Both the position numbers and the translations under genes were made by a program. From an uncultured Methanobrevibacter sp. (GTDB lineage: Archaea; Methanobacteriota; Methanobacteria; Methanobacteriales; Methanobacteriaceae), in the NCBI RefSeq assembly GCF_900314615.1, contig NZ_OMWA01000006.1, positions 1 to 64,000 on the forward strand: DNA of 64,000 bases, given 5' to 3'. Positions 17,206 to 28,231 of the stretch are shown here, in pieces; position 1 is the first letter of the stretch, and every line of letters starts with the position of its first letter. The notes under the pieces are model-generated. The model made no database searches and was not told where the DNA came from. It saw nothing but the letters and a program-made list of their open reading frames with translations.

Positions 17206-17920
17206 CATCAATAACCACATGCTCCACACCTGGAGCATATTTTTTTATTTTATTTATTTTTAATATTTCAACATCACGATTGCCGGCCTGAGATTTAATT
17301 CTTTCAATTGGTCTGGTATTCATTAACTTTTCAGGAACTGTTTCATGATAGTGAAGAATTCCTCCTTTATTCAGACTGTCAATAGCCACTTTTAGATAAT
17401 GGTGAGTTGTTTTAACATATCCCATAATGATCCTGTCGGCTTTCAATTTAGGTGTTTCAGCCATACAATCGCCTAAAATTGGAGTAATATTTTTAACTTT
17501 GTTTAATTCAATGTTCTCGCAAAGATAGTGGTAGGAATTCGGATTTATTTCAATTGAATAAACATGTCTAGCATTTGCATGAACACCAACAGGTATTGAA
17601 AAATAACCTATGCCTGCAAACATATCAATAACTGTTTCATTGTCCTGAACTAATTTAGCAATTCTTAAACGTTCATTATTGTTTCCTTTAGACCACATTA
17701 CTTTAGCTAAATCCAGTTTAAACAAACACCCATTTTCCTTATTGACAGTTTCAGTTTCACTGCCATAAAGAATTTTATAAATAGGCTCTCTTTTAGTTCC
17801 CTGAATATGGTCTATTTTCATGATTGTCTTAACATTGTGTTTTTTAGCCAAACTGTCAAAGTCATCATCTGAATAGCTATTGTCTAAAATTAATATGTCT
17901 CCAATCTTTTTGTATTTCAT
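17192..17920 (-). CDS. taw2: Taw2-like tRNA(Phe) wyosine-pathway aminocarboxypropyltransferase
   Basis: 242 residues of the Trm5/TYW2 fold: an AdoMet-binding loop VIDMFAGIGYFSIPVGVHA, an acidic YSIEINPNSYHYL loop, and IIMGYVKTTHHYL where Trm5 would carry its NLP-type catalytic motif. That change points to Taw2, which transfers the aminocarboxypropyl group of AdoMet to 4-demethylwyosine at position 37. The alternative is a Trm5-type m1G37 methylase. It is convergent with cofG and divergent from psmB. Confidence 0.75.
   Translation of the reverse strand: MKYKKIGDILILDNSYSDDDFDSLAKKHNVKTIMKIDHIQGTKREPIYKILYGSETETVNKENGCLFKLDLAKVMWSKGNNNERLRIAKLVQDNETVIDMFAGIGYFSIPVGVHANARHVYSIEINPNSYHYLCENIELNKVKNITPILGDCMAETPKLKADRIIMGYVKTTHHYLKVAIDSLNKGGILHYHETVPEKLMNTRPIERIKSQAGNRDVEILKINKIKKYAPGVEHVVIDARIS
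17219..17246 (+). terminator. cofG-operon terminator embedded in the taw2 coding region
   Basis: ATGCTCC (17219-17225) and GGAGCAT (17232-17238) form a GC-containing 7 bp stem with a 6 nt loop, followed by seven T at 17240-17246 and more T-rich sequence. It lies 14 bp after the cofG stop and simultaneously encodes the last part of Taw2 on the other strand. Confidence 0.7.
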
Positions 17921-18107
17921 TTACTCACCTTTTGAAAGAAAAGTTTATATATGCAAATAGATAATATTAATATTGTTAGTTTATACTAATTATTGATTCT
18001 GATTTTAAATAAAAATTAATAGCAATATTAATTTGAATTTTAATATATTACCTATCAAAGTAGTTGAAATAAGAAGATATTTTAAATACTTATATGAGGT
18101 GTTTTAG

Positions 18108-18722
18108 ATGGATGATAAAATATTAGAAGGTACAACAACCGTCGGAATTACATGCAAAGACGGAGTTGTATTTGCAAGCGAAAGAAGAGCTAGTATGGGA
18201 AATTTAGTAGCTCACAAAGTCGCAGAAAAAATATTTAAAATTGACGATCATATTGTAACAACCATAGCTGGTTCTGTTGGAGATGCACAAAGCTTAATGA
18301 AAGTTATTGAAGCTGAAGTATCATTATACCAAATGAGAAACAATGATGCAATAAGTGTTAAAGCTGCAGCATCCTTAACAGCAAACATATTACGTTCAGG
18401 ACCAATGTATGTTCAAACATTACTTGGTGGAATGGACGGAGATAAACCATCTCTTTACTCACTTGATCCTGCCGGAGGTATGATTGAAGATACTTACATT
18501 TCTACAGGTTCAGGTTCCATCGTTGCATATGGTGTTCTTGAAGACAGATTTAGAGATGATTTGACAACTGACGAAGGAATTGAAATAGCCATAAGAGCTA
18601 TCAGAGCTGCTGCTGAACGTGATACTTACTCCGGAAACGGATATTTAGTCGCTAAAGTAGACAAAAACGGCTTTGAAATGTTAGATAATGAAAAAATTAA
18701 AGAAGTTTTGGATAAGATATAA
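18108..18722 (+). CDS. psmB: PsmB, 20S proteasome beta subunit
   Basis: 204 residues with an 8-residue propeptide MDDKILEG before the catalytic threonine of TTTVGITCKDG. Counted from that Thr1, Glu17 and Lys33 (FASERRAS, KVAEKIF) are conserved, as are AGSVGDAQ and the GSGS loop. It forms the two inner proteolytic rings of the archaeal proteasome. GAGGTGTTTTAG precedes the ATG. A strong inverted repeat separates it from the next gene. Confidence 0.96.
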   Translation: MDDKILEGTTTVGITCKDGVVFASERRASMGNLVAHKVAEKIFKIDDHIVTTIAGSVGDAQSLMKVIEAEVSLYQMRNNDAISVKAAASLTANILRSGPMYVQTLLGGMDGDKPSLYSLDPAGGMIEDTYISTGSGSIVAYGVLEDRFRDDLTTDEGIEIAIRAIRAAAERDTYSGNGYLVAKVDKNGFEMLDNEKIKEVLDKI

Positions 18723-18769
18723 AGCAAAAGACTAATTTTTCATAACTAACTATTTTTTTATATAATACT

Positions 18770-18834
18770 GTGTAGATAGTTTATGAAATTTACTAATTAT
18801 AGCTAAATGCTTTTCATAAACTATAATAATACAC
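18770..18834. promoter_or_regulatory. Long inverted repeat upstream of aCPSF1
   Basis: ATAGTTTATGAAA (18776-18788) and TTTCATAAACTAT (18812-18824) are exact 13 bp complements with a 23 nt spacer. They extend outward by GTGTA (18770-18774) and TACAC (18830-18834). A TATA-like TTTATATA at 18756-18763 places the expected aCPSF1 transcription start within the left arm. It could be a DNA operator over the start site, or an RNA hairpin ending psmB or leading aCPSF1. The arms are too long and exact for chance to be the easy explanation. Confidence 0.55.
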
Positions 18835-18857
18835 ATAACTTTTTTTGAAGGGATTAT

Positions 18858-20771
<1,914 letters not shown>

Positions 20772-20812
20772 TAATTATATAGTATATAAAACAAAATATT
20801 ATTATAATAGCT

Positions 20813-20845
20813 ATGTTGTAATCTTTACAACATTTTATTTATTTT
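20813..20845 (+). terminator. Terminator after aCPSF1
   Basis: ATGTTGTAA (20813-20821) and TTACAACAT (20825-20833) form a 9 bp stem with a 3 nt TCT loop, followed by TTTATTTATTTTTA. It lies in the 95 bp gap before purM. Confidence 0.65.
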
Positions 20846-20866
20846 TATTAAACAATAGGTGTAAAA

Positions 20867-21886
20867 ATGGTTACTTATTCAGAATCTGGTGTTGACATAG
20901 ACCTTGAAGCAGTTACTGTTTCTAAACTAGCTGATAAACTCAAGTCAACATTATCATATAGAGACATAATTACAGACAGCGGCCATTATGCTGCTTTAGT
21001 TAAATTAGGAGACAAAGCTATCGCAATGAGTACCGATGGTGTTGGAAGTAAAATTTTAATTGCTGAAATGATGAATAAATACGATACTGTTGGTATCGAC
21101 TGCATTGCTATGGTTGTTAATGATATTTTATGTGTTGGTGCTGAACCAATTGCATTAGTTGATTATCTTGCAGTGGAAAAACCTGATCCTGAAAGAGCTT
21201 CTGAAATTGCAGAAGGTCTTGTAAAAGGTGCTGAAGAATCTAAAATTGCAATAATCGGCGGTGAAACTGCTTCACTTCCGGGAATCATAAAAGATTTTGA
21301 CCTTGCAGGAACAGGTATCGGATTTGTAGATATCGATAAAATCATTACAGGCGAGAATATCGAACCTGGAAATGTTTTAATAGGTATCGAAAGTAATGGA
21401 ATCCACTCTAACGGATACAGTTTAGCTAGAAAAGCATTATTTGACGATGCCGAATTTAGCGTTGATGATAAAATGCCAAATTCTGACACTACAATCGGTG
21501 AAGAATTAATAAGACCAACTGAGCTTTATGTAAAACCTATTGTAGCATTATTTGAAAAAGAATACAATATCAACGGACTTGCACACATTACCGGAGGAGG
21601 TTTTACTAACCTCAGACGTTTGAAAAAAGGAGTCGGATACAATATAACCGACCTTCCGGAAGTTCCAGAGATATTCAAATTAATTTACGAACAGAACGTG
21701 GACATCAAAGAAATGTATAAAGTTTTCAATATGGGTGTCGGTTTTGTTGTAATTTGTGAAGAAAATGAAGCTGAAAAAATTATGGGCACTTTGAAAGAAT
21801 ACTGCAACTGCCAAATCATAGGTAAAGTTACAGATGATGAAAAGATTACAGTTAAAGCTTTTGAAGGGTCTGAAATTGAATACTGA
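20867..21886 (+). CDS. purM: PurM, phosphoribosylformylglycinamidine cyclo-ligase
   Basis: 339 residues of the AIR synthase family. It shows the N-terminal [35 protein letters not shown] and [11 protein letters not shown] motifs, then the Gly-rich [10 protein letters not shown] and MGVGFVVI near the C-terminus. It makes aminoimidazole ribotide, the fifth step of purine synthesis. The ATG follows AGGTGTAAAA. comC follows after 26 bp in the same direction and may be cotranscribed. Confidence 0.95.
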   Translation: MVTYSESGVDIDLEAVTVSKLADKLKSTLSYRDIITDSGHYAALVKLGDKAIAMSTDGVGSKILIAEMMNKYDTVGIDCIAMVVNDILCVGAEPIALVDYLAVEKPDPERASEIAEGLVKGAEESKIAIIGGETASLPGIIKDFDLAGTGIGFVDIDKIITGENIEPGNVLIGIESNGIHSNGYSLARKALFDDAEFSVDDKMPNSDTTIGEELIRPTELYVKPIVALFEKEYNINGLAHITGGGFTNLRRLKKGVGYNITDLPEVPEIFKLIYEQNVDIKEMYKVFNMGVGFVVICEENEAEKIMGTLKEYCNCQIIGKVTDDEKITVKAFEGSEIEY

Positions 21887-21912
21887 TTAAATGAATAGAG
21901 GTGTGAGATATA

Positions 21913-22941
21913 ATGAAAATAATGAAAGATAAAGAGATAGCTCTTGTAAAAGAAATATTAAAAAAATTAGGAGCTAGTGAAGAAGACCAAGAACTAGTTG
22001 CAGAAGCTACAATTGATGCAGATTTAAAAGGATTTACTTCTCATGGACTTGGCAGATTCCCACAATATTTAATTAGTATTGAAGCAGGTACAATTAATCT
22101 AAAAGATAACATTACAATTGAAAAAGAAACTCCGGCTATAGCATTGATTAACGGTAACAGCGGATTTGGTCAAGCTGTATCATATAAAGCAATGCAAATT
22201 GCTATTAAAAAAGCAAAAGAAGTAGGTATTGCATGTGTTGGAGTACATAATTCAAATCACTTCGGAGTAACCGGATTTTATTCTGATTTAGCATTAAGAG
22301 AAAACTGTATCGGACTTGTTTTAGCAAATACCGATCCTGCTATTGCTCCTTTAGGAGGTAAAGAACCATTAATCGGAACAAACCCTGTTGCATTAGGAAT
22401 TCCTTCCAAAACATATATTACTGTAGATATGGCAACATCAGTTACTGCCCGTGGAAAAATCATCGAATCAAAAAGAAAAGGTTTGGACTTACCTGACGGA
22501 TGGGCATTAGATAAAGATGGAAACCCTACAAATGACCCTGAAGCAGCATTAGAAGGTTCAATCTTACCGTTTGGTGGTTTTAAAGGATATGCTTTATCAG
22601 CATTAATCGAAATTTTAACAGGACCATTAGTACAGGCAGGATACGGTCATGGAGTAACAGGTACCGCTTCACCAACTAAAAACTGTACCAAAGGAGATTT
22701 GTATGTTGTAATTGACCCATCCAAGTTTGGAGACTTTGATGAATTTGTTGAACATACAGAAGATTTTGTTTCACAAATTAGAGCTACCGGTGAAACTGTT
22801 GCTATTCCAGGAGATTTGGAAGTTAAAAGAATTGCTGAAGCTGAAGCCAATGGTGTAGCAATTGATGAAAAATTATATGAACAGTTAAAAGAAATCTGTA
22901 CCAATTTAGACATTGATATAGATTCCTACATTGAAGAATAA
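21913..22941 (+). CDS. comC: ComC, L-sulfolactate dehydrogenase (Ldh2/malate dehydrogenase family)
   Basis: 342 residues of the type-2 lactate/malate dehydrogenase fold: SHGLGRFPQYL near the N-terminus, VGVHNSNHFGVTGFYS with the catalytic histidine, GTNPVALGIPS and LPFGGFKGYALS. In Methanobacteriales this enzyme oxidises L-sulfolactate to sulfopyruvate, the third step of coenzyme M synthesis, and may also act on malate or in methanopterin synthesis. GAGGTGTGAGATATA precedes the ATG. comB is 16 kb away in this window. Family is certain, exact substrate less so. Confidence 0.85.
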   Translation: MKIMKDKEIALVKEILKKLGASEEDQELVAEATIDADLKGFTSHGLGRFPQYLISIEAGTINLKDNITIEKETPAIALINGNSGFGQAVSYKAMQIAIKKAKEVGIACVGVHNSNHFGVTGFYSDLALRENCIGLVLANTDPAIAPLGGKEPLIGTNPVALGIPSKTYITVDMATSVTARGKIIESKRKGLDLPDGWALDKDGNPTNDPEAALEGSILPFGGFKGYALSALIEILTGPLVQAGYGHGVTGTASPTKNCTKGDLYVVIDPSKFGDFDEFVEHTEDFVSQIRATGETVAIPGDLEVKRIAEAEANGVAIDEKLYEQLKEICTNLDIDIDSYIEE

Positions 22942-23157
22942 ATTTAATTCTTCAAAATTTCTTTTTTTATAACCTAAACTTTATAGACACCACACAGCCA
23001 AAGATAAAATATAGTTTAATCAGTATAAAACAAAAATGATTATATATTAAAAATGAACAAAAGTATATATGCAAAAAAATACTTAAAATTATAATACTAG
23101 AAAATTTAACTATTTTTTTACAAAAATTTTCTTTTTAGAAAGGAGGAATAAAAAGTT

Positions 23158-25404
23158 ATGAAACTTAAAAACTCTCATATCTTATTGATAGTGATGTCAT
23201 TATTCCTATTGGTAAGTATTGGATCTGTTTGTGCTAGTGATGCTGCAATGGATGCAGACGCTAAATTAGCTAATGATGGATCAATTACTGTCCTTTCAGA
23301 CAATAGCTCTATTGTAGAGGACACAAAAATAGATACAACCGTGGTTTCTGAAAATGTTAAAATAAACAATGGAGAAACTGCAAAAATTCCAGTAACCGTG
23401 AAAGATAACGAATCTCAAAATATAGATATAAAAAGTGGAGATTTAAATGTTACTGAAAACAACAAAACTATAAAATTTAGTTATGCCAATTCCAGCATTA
23501 CATTAACTGATAAATTAGCAGCTGGAAATCACAGCATAGTTATTAAATATTTAGGAAATGCTAATTATACTGCTTCTTCAACAAAAATGACATTATCCAT
23601 TGTTGGAGACACATTCTTAAATGTAACTAACAGAAATGTAAATAGTACTGAAAAAGTAGTCATTCCAATTACATTAACAGATAGTGTAAATATTTATAAT
23701 ATGGATAAAAATAACTTAACATTACTTTTAAGTTATAAAAACGGCAATGACACAATTAATAAAACTATTAGTGATTTTGAATTTGTTAAAAATAACATAA
23801 CATTCCCATACGCAATAAATGCTACAACAGCGACTGTAAATATTACTTATGTTGATGGAAACAAAACATATTCAAAAAAGATTACATTAACTAGAATATA
23901 TAATGTGGATCTGCAAATAATAAATGCAGAAAATGAATACCAAACTGGTGAATTTATTTTTAAAATCATCGATAAAGATACTAATACTGCAATTGGTAAT
24001 CAAAAAATAAGTTTATACACTGTTGGAAATATTAGAGCAGGATTCAGTGCCACAACTGATGCAAATGGTACTGCTAAATTTAAAACAAGCCATCTTTATG
24101 AATTTGATAATACAAACAATTCATTTACCATGAAACAGCTTGAAGTAGGAAAACATGCAGTTGAATTGTCTATGAGCAGTCCTTATGTTTTAAAACAAAA
24201 TGTGGACTTAACAATCAACAAAGCAACAATCAACATTGTGATTAACCCGTATAAAGAGTACTACCAATCTGCAGAAAAAGTAGTTATCAATGTTACTAAT
24301 GCTAAATCAGGCGAAGCTATGAGCGGAGTTATTCTCCACTTGAATATGCCTGCAACAACTGCAAAAGATTATTATTTCCAAACTGATGCAAATGGAACAG
24401 CTCAAATTAATGTTAGTGGATTAGTACCTAACGAATATAAATTAACCGTTAGCAATAATGATACCAAAAACATTAACAAAAAAAGCGTTGATGGAACAAT
24501 TACCGTTTTAGCAATTAAAACTAAAATGACTGTGACCATGAATACTCCTATGTATTACAACACAGGAAATACCGCAACAATCAAAGTAACAGATTCAAAA
24601 ACTGGTAAAGTCGTACCAGGTGCAATTGTTTTAATTACAATAACCACAGGTAAACAAAAACAATCATATCTTTACCAGGCAAACAATAAAGGCATTGTTA
24701 CTGTAAATTATGCTCCTGCAGCTGTTGGAAGCCATAAGATGACTGTGCAAATGGCAGATACCAGATATAGTGCAAGTACAGTTACCAAATCTTTCACTGT
24801 TAAAAAAGCTACCGCAAAAATCAATGCTGGAAAAGTAACCGGATATTACAAATCTGGAAGCACATTTACTATTAAGTTAGTTAACTCTAAAAACAACAAA
24901 CCGATTTATGGTGCTAAACTTAATGTTAAAATATTCATCTCCAGCAACAGATACTATAACTACGACGGTCAAACCGCATTAGATGGTAAATTAAGAATTT
25001 CCCTGGATACATTTAAACCTGGAACTTACAAAGTTGTAGTCTCCAAAGGAGAATCCAAAAACTTTACAGCTGCTCAAAAAAGTTCCCAGTTTGTAATCAA
25101 AAAAGCTCCATTGAAATTCACTCCTAAAAAATTAACTGCTAAAAAAGGAGCAAGCAAATACTTCCAGATTACAGTTAAAAATACTAAAACTAAAAAAGTG
25201 GTTTCAGCAGGAATACCTATCAAAGTTAAAGTATACACTGGAAAAACTTATAAAACCTACACTTTGAAAACCAATTCAAAAGGAATTGCAAAACTTAATG
25301 TAAAATCCTTAAAAGTGGGAACACACAAAGTCGTTATAAGTAAAGGTAGCAGCTACACAACAGCAAAATCTGCTACATCTAGCATAAAAATAACAAAATC
25401 TTAA
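23158..25404 (+). CDS. Adhesin-like secreted protein with Ig-like repeats
   Basis: 748 residues. A signal peptide (MKLKNSHILLIVMSLFLLVSIGSVCAS, cut near residue 27) precedes an Asn/Thr-rich N-terminal half. At least four Ig-like (Big/transthyretin-like) repeats of about 95-100 residues follow, with the recurring pattern Y-Y-x-S-G, then TIKVTDSKTGKVVPGA and G-x-x-TVNYAPAAVGSHKMTV. The C-terminal repeats are Lys-rich and could bind pseudomurein, as no membrane anchor or sorting motif is visible. Methanobrevibacter genomes carry many such adhesin-like proteins for contact with hosts or partner cells. A strong AGAAAGGAGGAATAAAA site precedes the ATG. Confidence 0.85.
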   Translation: MKLKNSHILLIVMSLFLLVSIGSVCASDAAMDADAKLANDGSITVLSDNSSIVEDTKIDTTVVSENVKINNGETAKIPVTVKDNESQNIDIKSGDLNVTENNKTIKFSYANSSITLTDKLAAGNHSIVIKYLGNANYTASSTKMTLSIVGDTFLNVTNRNVNSTEKVVIPITLTDSVNIYNMDKNNLTLLLSYKNGNDTINKTISDFEFVKNNITFPYAINATTATVNITYVDGNKTYSKKITLTRIYNVDLQIINAENEYQTGEFIFKIIDKDTNTAIGNQKISLYTVGNIRAGFSATTDANGTAKFKTSHLYEFDNTNNSFTMKQLEVGKHAVELSMSSPYVLKQNVDLTINKATINIVINPYKEYYQSAEKVVINVTNAKSGEAMSGVILHLNMPATTAKDYYFQTDANGTAQINVSGLVPNEYKLTVSNNDTKNINKKSVDGTITVLAIKTKMTVTMNTPMYYNTGNTATIKVTDSKTGKVVPGAIVLITITTGKQKQSYLYQANNKGIVTVNYAPAAVGSHKMTVQMADTRYSASTVTKSFTVKKATAKINAGKVTGYYKSGSTFTIKLVNSKNNKPIYGAKLNVKIFISSNRYYNYDGQTALDGKLRISLDTFKPGTYKVVVSKGESKNFTAAQKSSQFVIKKAPLKFTPKKLTAKKGASKYFQITVKNTKTKKVVSAGIPIKVKVYTGKTYKTYTLKTNSKGIAKLNVKSLKVGTHKVVISKGSSYTTAKSATSSIKITKS

Positions 25405-25421
25405 GAGAATTAATTTCTCTT
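25403..25421. terminator. Bidirectional hairpin between adhesin and polB1
   Basis: AAGAGAA (25403-25409) and TTCTCTT (25415-25421) form a 7 bp stem that begins at the adhesin stop and runs into the convergent polB1 stop. T-rich sequence follows on the plus strand (CTCTTTTTCTTTTTT). Confidence 0.6.
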
Positions 25422-27210
25422 ACTCTTTTTCTTTTTTATATTTAACGTAAAAACCATCAGTATCAGCATATATTGTATAAAAACCAAATTCTTCAGCTTT
25501 TTTTATTGATGATTTGATATATTGCCTTCCCCATGAAGTAATCGCTTTTGCGCATTCAAATGAATACCATCTGAATCTTGGAAAACCATAAATACCATAC
25601 ATTGTATTTGCCAGTCTTTTAATGGCCTGCTGCTGTACATCCAAAGCTTTCTTCTCCTGAGGATCATCTGATGCTTTCATTTCTCTTTTAATTCTGAAAC
25701 GTTCCTGCAAAATCTTATCGATAACGGATGGAATGAACCCCTGCGGTGATTTTTTAAACTTGATTCCATGTTCCGGAGATATATTATAATCATCTTCATT
25801 GTCAACATCATCAAGCATCATTACGTCAGGAGATATGTTTTTTGATATTATCAGACTAGGATACAGACTCCTGAAGTCGAACTGAACCAGATTTTCATGA
25901 AGACCTGTTTCAGGTTCTTTAACGTATCCGCCTTCATTATCTTCAGCATTTGCACGGTCTGCAAAATTGGATCCCTGTTTGTTTGGAACAACTTCATCAT
26001 CAAAATAAGCCTGTTTAACCAAAAACCATTCAGCCTGCTGGCCTGTTGCCATACGTGAAACGTCAAATAACGGTTGGCCTATAATACGAGTAAGTTCTAA
26101 GTTAAGAGGCAATGTCTGTTCGGCAATTTTTAAAGTGGAAATTACATCGTCTAAAGAGTAATCAAACAGGTTGTCCAGCTCTTCACCGCCATTGTCCCAG
26201 AACTCCCAGATTCTCTCACCGGGAACATCTATCTTTTCTTCTCCGAACAATTCATAATAAACTCTTTCCAATGTATATCTCTCAAGTGACATGTAGCGTC
26301 TCATTACAAGGTATAAATCTACATGAATCAAACCTTTAAGAGAAGCGGCATTTGCATATCCTCTTCTAATATACTTAACGTCAGATTCATCCATTCCAAT
26401 ATCTAAATCCACGCCTAAAAGTTTTGCCCTGTCCTTAAGATATGGGAAGTCAAAATTATCTGAATTGTATCCAACAATAATATCAACATTATTGTCTTTG
26501 ATAATTCTTACAAATTCCTGAATCATCTCACGTTCAGATTCAAGTTGATTTACAAAATCCCCACGACCGGAAGAATTGGTTTTTGTAGAAATAACCTGAT
26601 TAATGCCGAAATTACTGGCCACTCCAATCATGATTATTTCATCTTCATCTGAATTCGGCATCCCGTGAGGATTTCTAACCTCTAAATCGAAACTTAAAAT
26701 TCTGAAATTCTGAGGATACTCCGGAACTCTTTTAAGCTCTTCTGTTAATTTGATAATAGTGATGTCCTGTTTTTTAGAATCCAATTTCAAAAAGGATTCG
26801 ACTTCTTCACCTACAGCTACCACTTCAGTCATTGGAATAATATCCCTGTCCATGAGATATCTTCTGTAAAATGGAATATCGAATTCTCTTATCTGAACTA
26901 CGTTTTCCAGATCCCTGAGATTATCCCTGTTTTTTGCAAGTTCCTGAGGATGTTTGAAAGTAACTTTAATAAAATCACTTTCAATCTGGAAATCTTTTTT
27001 AACGATGTGTTCAGCTTCAACAACATCAAGATTTTCCTTAATTTCGCGAATGCACTCTTCAATATTATCTGATACAACATATAAATAAGGTTCAAAAGTA
27101 TCATCAAGGAGTATGATGTTTTTATCACCTTCCTTAGAAAACAACCTAATGACAGGTTTATCTTCAAAAGTTACATAATCAATATCCAAAATTACAACAT
27201 TTTTCTGCAT
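25420..27210 (-). CDS. polB1: PolB1, large fragment of the split family-B DNA polymerase
   Basis: 596 residues. The exonuclease motifs are Exo I FDLEVRN (174-180), Exo II GYNSDNFD (247-254) and Exo III YSLDD (351-355). The polymerase motifs are A (DFRSLYPS, 445-452), B (KRLANTMYG, 531-539) and C (YADTDG, 581-586). The chain stops ten residues after motif C, so the thumb is absent. Methanobacteriales naturally encode this polymerase as two polypeptides, and the small polB2 gene is elsewhere. The gene abuts the upstream permease gene, whose stop precedes the ATG directly. Confidence 0.93.
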   Translation of the reverse strand: MQKNVVILDIDYVTFEDKPVIRLFSKEGDKNIILLDDTFEPYLYVVSDNIEECIREIKENLDVVEAEHIVKKDFQIESDFIKVTFKHPQELAKNRDNLRDLENVVQIREFDIPFYRRYLMDRDIIPMTEVVAVGEEVESFLKLDSKKQDITIIKLTEELKRVPEYPQNFRILSFDLEVRNPHGMPNSDEDEIIMIGVASNFGINQVISTKTNSSGRGDFVNQLESEREMIQEFVRIIKDNNVDIIVGYNSDNFDFPYLKDRAKLLGVDLDIGMDESDVKYIRRGYANAASLKGLIHVDLYLVMRRYMSLERYTLERVYYELFGEEKIDVPGERIWEFWDNGGEELDNLFDYSLDDVISTLKIAEQTLPLNLELTRIIGQPLFDVSRMATGQQAEWFLVKQAYFDDEVVPNKQGSNFADRANAEDNEGGYVKEPETGLHENLVQFDFRSLYPSLIISKNISPDVMMLDDVDNEDDYNISPEHGIKFKKSPQGFIPSVIDKILQERFRIKREMKASDDPQEKKALDVQQQAIKRLANTMYGIYGFPRFRWYSFECAKAITSWGRQYIKSSIKKAEEFGFYTIYADTDGFYVKYKKEKE

Positions 27211-28224
27211 TTATCCATCTCCAAGAAGATATTCTTTCCTGTAATTATCCAAAACAGTGTATGTTATTCCTAAAATCAAAGGCCCTACTATAAAACCTAC
27301 AACACCATATACAAGAGGACCTGATAAAAATCCGACAAGCAAGATTAACGGATGAATTTCAGCATAATGGCTTGATAAAGCCGGTCTTATGTACATATCT
27401 ATAGTGCTCAGGAAAAATCCAAAGAGTAAAACTACAACAGCCCTTATGTAATTTCCGGAAAATAGGTCTGTGAAAAATAAAGCCCAATAAATTGGCCAAG
27501 GCCCGAATACCGGAATCAGTTGCAAAATACCAGTCAGCACACCCAAAAATATTCCAAAAAGATATCCCAAAAGTGAATAACCGATACATCCGAAGATACC
27601 AATTATTACTGAAGTTAAAAAATGACCGTAAAATATGCTTCTCAAAACATCCTTTACTGACTCACAGGTCCTGTCAAAAAATCCTTTTGAATCGTCAGGG
27701 ACAAAATCACGAATAAAGTTTAAGCATTTGTCTCCATCACGGGAAAAATAAAATACTGAACAGACCAATATAAATAAATCCAGAGAGATATTCATGAATT
27801 TACTTAAAAATGAAACAGAATAACTCAACAGATATTTTGCAATTTCATTAATAGATGAATTGACTGTGTTATTTACAGAACCCATATCTATTGGCAGCTG
27901 TGAGATAAACTGGTCCAGATTCACATAATAGTTGCTTGCCATAAATGATGCTGCAACGGAATAGACTTCATAAGAAATATAAGCAACCAGCAATATTAAC
28001 GGAATCAAAACCACAATCATAGCCAGTATAATCGATAGTGATGAAAATTTTAGTTTGGAGCGAATCTTTTGAGAGACCGGCCTTACAAGATAAGCCAGAA
28101 TAATACCCAAAAGAATCATGTTTAGGACAGGGAAGATAAACATTAAAGAAATTATTATCAGAAAGATTACCAGCAATACTGGCGGATTTAAATAACTTTT
28201 AATGTCTATTCCCATATCAATCAT
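27211..28224 (-). CDS. AI-2E/PerM family membrane protein
   Basis: 337 residues with about eight membrane segments, among them VLLVIFLIIISLMFIFPVLNM and IIGIFGCIGYSLLGYLFGIFLG, and the typical LQLIPVFGPWPIYWAL stretch near residue 240. The family includes TqsA and proposed Na+/H+ antiporters. The substrate here is unknown. ATG at 28224 or 28215 are both possible. The stop is directly followed by the polB1 start, so the two are co-transcribed although functionally unrelated. Confidence 0.8.
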   Translation of the reverse strand: MIDMGIDIKSYLNPPVLLVIFLIIISLMFIFPVLNMILLGIILAYLVRPVSQKIRSKLKFSSLSIILAMIVVLIPLILLVAYISYEVYSVAASFMASNYYVNLDQFISQLPIDMGSVNNTVNSSINEIAKYLLSYSVSFLSKFMNISLDLFILVCSVFYFSRDGDKCLNFIRDFVPDDSKGFFDRTCESVKDVLRSIFYGHFLTSVIIGIFGCIGYSLLGYLFGIFLGVLTGILQLIPVFGPWPIYWALFFTDLFSGNYIRAVVVLLFGFFLSTIDMYIRPALSSHYAEIHPLILLVGFLSGPLVYGVVGFIVGPLILGITYTVLDNYRKEYLLGDG

Positions 28225-28231
28225 CCTTAAA

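Noticed and set aside
25420..25480. Truncation of the DNA polymerase by mutation
   Set aside because: The break point matches the natural PolB1/PolB2 split of Methanobacteriales.
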